From: Gammaproteobacteria bacterium UBA2955
GTDB taxonomy: Bacteria > Pseudomonadota > Gammaproteobacteria > Pseudomonadales > Azotimanducaceae
Direction of reading: 5' to 3'
DNA length: 5,605 nt
Assembly: GCA_002348825.1 (NCBI GenBank)
Contig: DEBN01000117.1
Coordinates: 1 to 5,605 of the forward strand
The number at the start of each line of letters is the position of its first letter. The first letter of the stretch is position 1. Shown in pieces: positions 5,340-5,605 of this stretch. The notes below the pieces were generated by a model. The model was not told the DNA's origin and made no database searches. It saw only the letters and a program-made list of their open reading frames with translations. A program made the translations under genes and the position numbers.

Positions 5340-5555
5340 TGAGTTAGGCAACCGCAACATCACCAGTACAGCGGCACGCGCTACTGGCGCACCAGCTCCG
5401 ACGAGGGCGCTGACACGTAGATCATCGATATAAACGGGTAAGGCGAAATTCGGAAAGATAAACGCCGCCATGCCGAGGAAACTAGCAAGCAGAAAATACC
5501 GCGTTGTTGCCGCGCCAGAAGTGATCGGTACTGCCTCAGCGCGCCACCGCCGAGG
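5340..5555 (-). pseudogene. Doubtful membrane-protein-like fragment, possibly an MFS N-terminal remnant
   Basis: On the minus strand a frame is open from after a TGA at 5558-5556 to a TAA at 5315-5313. Its middle part, RYFLLASFLGMAAFIFP then NFALPVYIDDLRV, resembles the first membrane helix and following loop of MFS proteins. No start codon precedes this segment (the first ATG, at 5471, is inside the helix), and the frame then turns into low-information Ala/Val-rich sequence overlapping the SDR end. It could be a decayed transporter fragment or a chance open frame. The remaining bases to 5605 show nothing I can support. Confidence 0.2.
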
Positions 5556-5605
5556 TCAACTCAAAAGACCACCAATGATCAGCCCGCGTTTGACTCGAGC
5601 CGCGG

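Noticed and set aside
1..5605. CRISPR arrays, tRNAs, insertion-sequence ends, phage or toxin-antitoxin modules.
   Set aside because: I read both strands and found no regularly spaced repeats, no cloverleaf-like structure, no transposase or integrase motif, and no paired small toxin and antitoxin genes.

Overview
The window reads as a bacterial chromosomal segment of moderate GC content. It holds five recognisable protein genes, one clear pseudogene remnant and one doubtful gene fragment. Sigma70-like promoters, Shine-Dalgarno sites and the gene families suggest a proteobacterium, perhaps a marine gammaproteobacterium. No rRNA or other taxonomic marker is present, so this is a weak inference.

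Left part (1-2310): a minus-strand pair consists of a 103-residue protein of unknown family and, 8 bases downstream, the N-terminal 260 residues of an AMP-binding acyl-CoA ligase that runs off the left edge. They diverge from a plus-strand luciferase-like (LLM-class, probably F420-dependent) oxidoreductase. The 124-base gap between them carries a good minus-strand promoter. Its -35 box lies in the near-palindrome TTGACAA, which also offers a consensus -35 to the oxidoreductase. Both divergent genes have non-ATG starts (GTG and TTG) fixed by good Shine-Dalgarno sites.

Middle (2280-2930): a 651-base stretch without an intact gene. It holds a hairpin just after the oxidoreductase, a nested inverted repeat, a minus-strand rho-independent terminator near 2409-2431, and a frameshifted remnant of an isoprenylcysteine-methyltransferase-like membrane protein. 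The remnant lies between the transporter gene and that terminator, as if it had been the last gene of the transporter operon.

Right part (2931-5605): a minus-strand MFS transporter of the glycoside-pentoside-hexuronide:cation symporter type diverges from a plus-strand classical short-chain dehydrogenase/reductase (SDR). Their shared control region has two inverted repeats built on the same CGTCA/TGACG core, one overlapping the predicted -35 box of the transporter. The last 270 bases hold only a doubtful minus-strand membrane-protein-like fragment.

Taken together, an acyl-CoA ligase, an LLM oxidoreductase, an SDR and a cation-coupled transporter look like an accessory catabolic neighbourhood, with uptake, redox steps and CoA activation of a hydrophobic or cyclic carboxylic substrate. 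The substrate cannot be read from the sequence. The most novel-looking element is the conserved-looking small protein leading the ligase operon. I found no CRISPR array, tRNA, rRNA, insertion sequence or phage gene.
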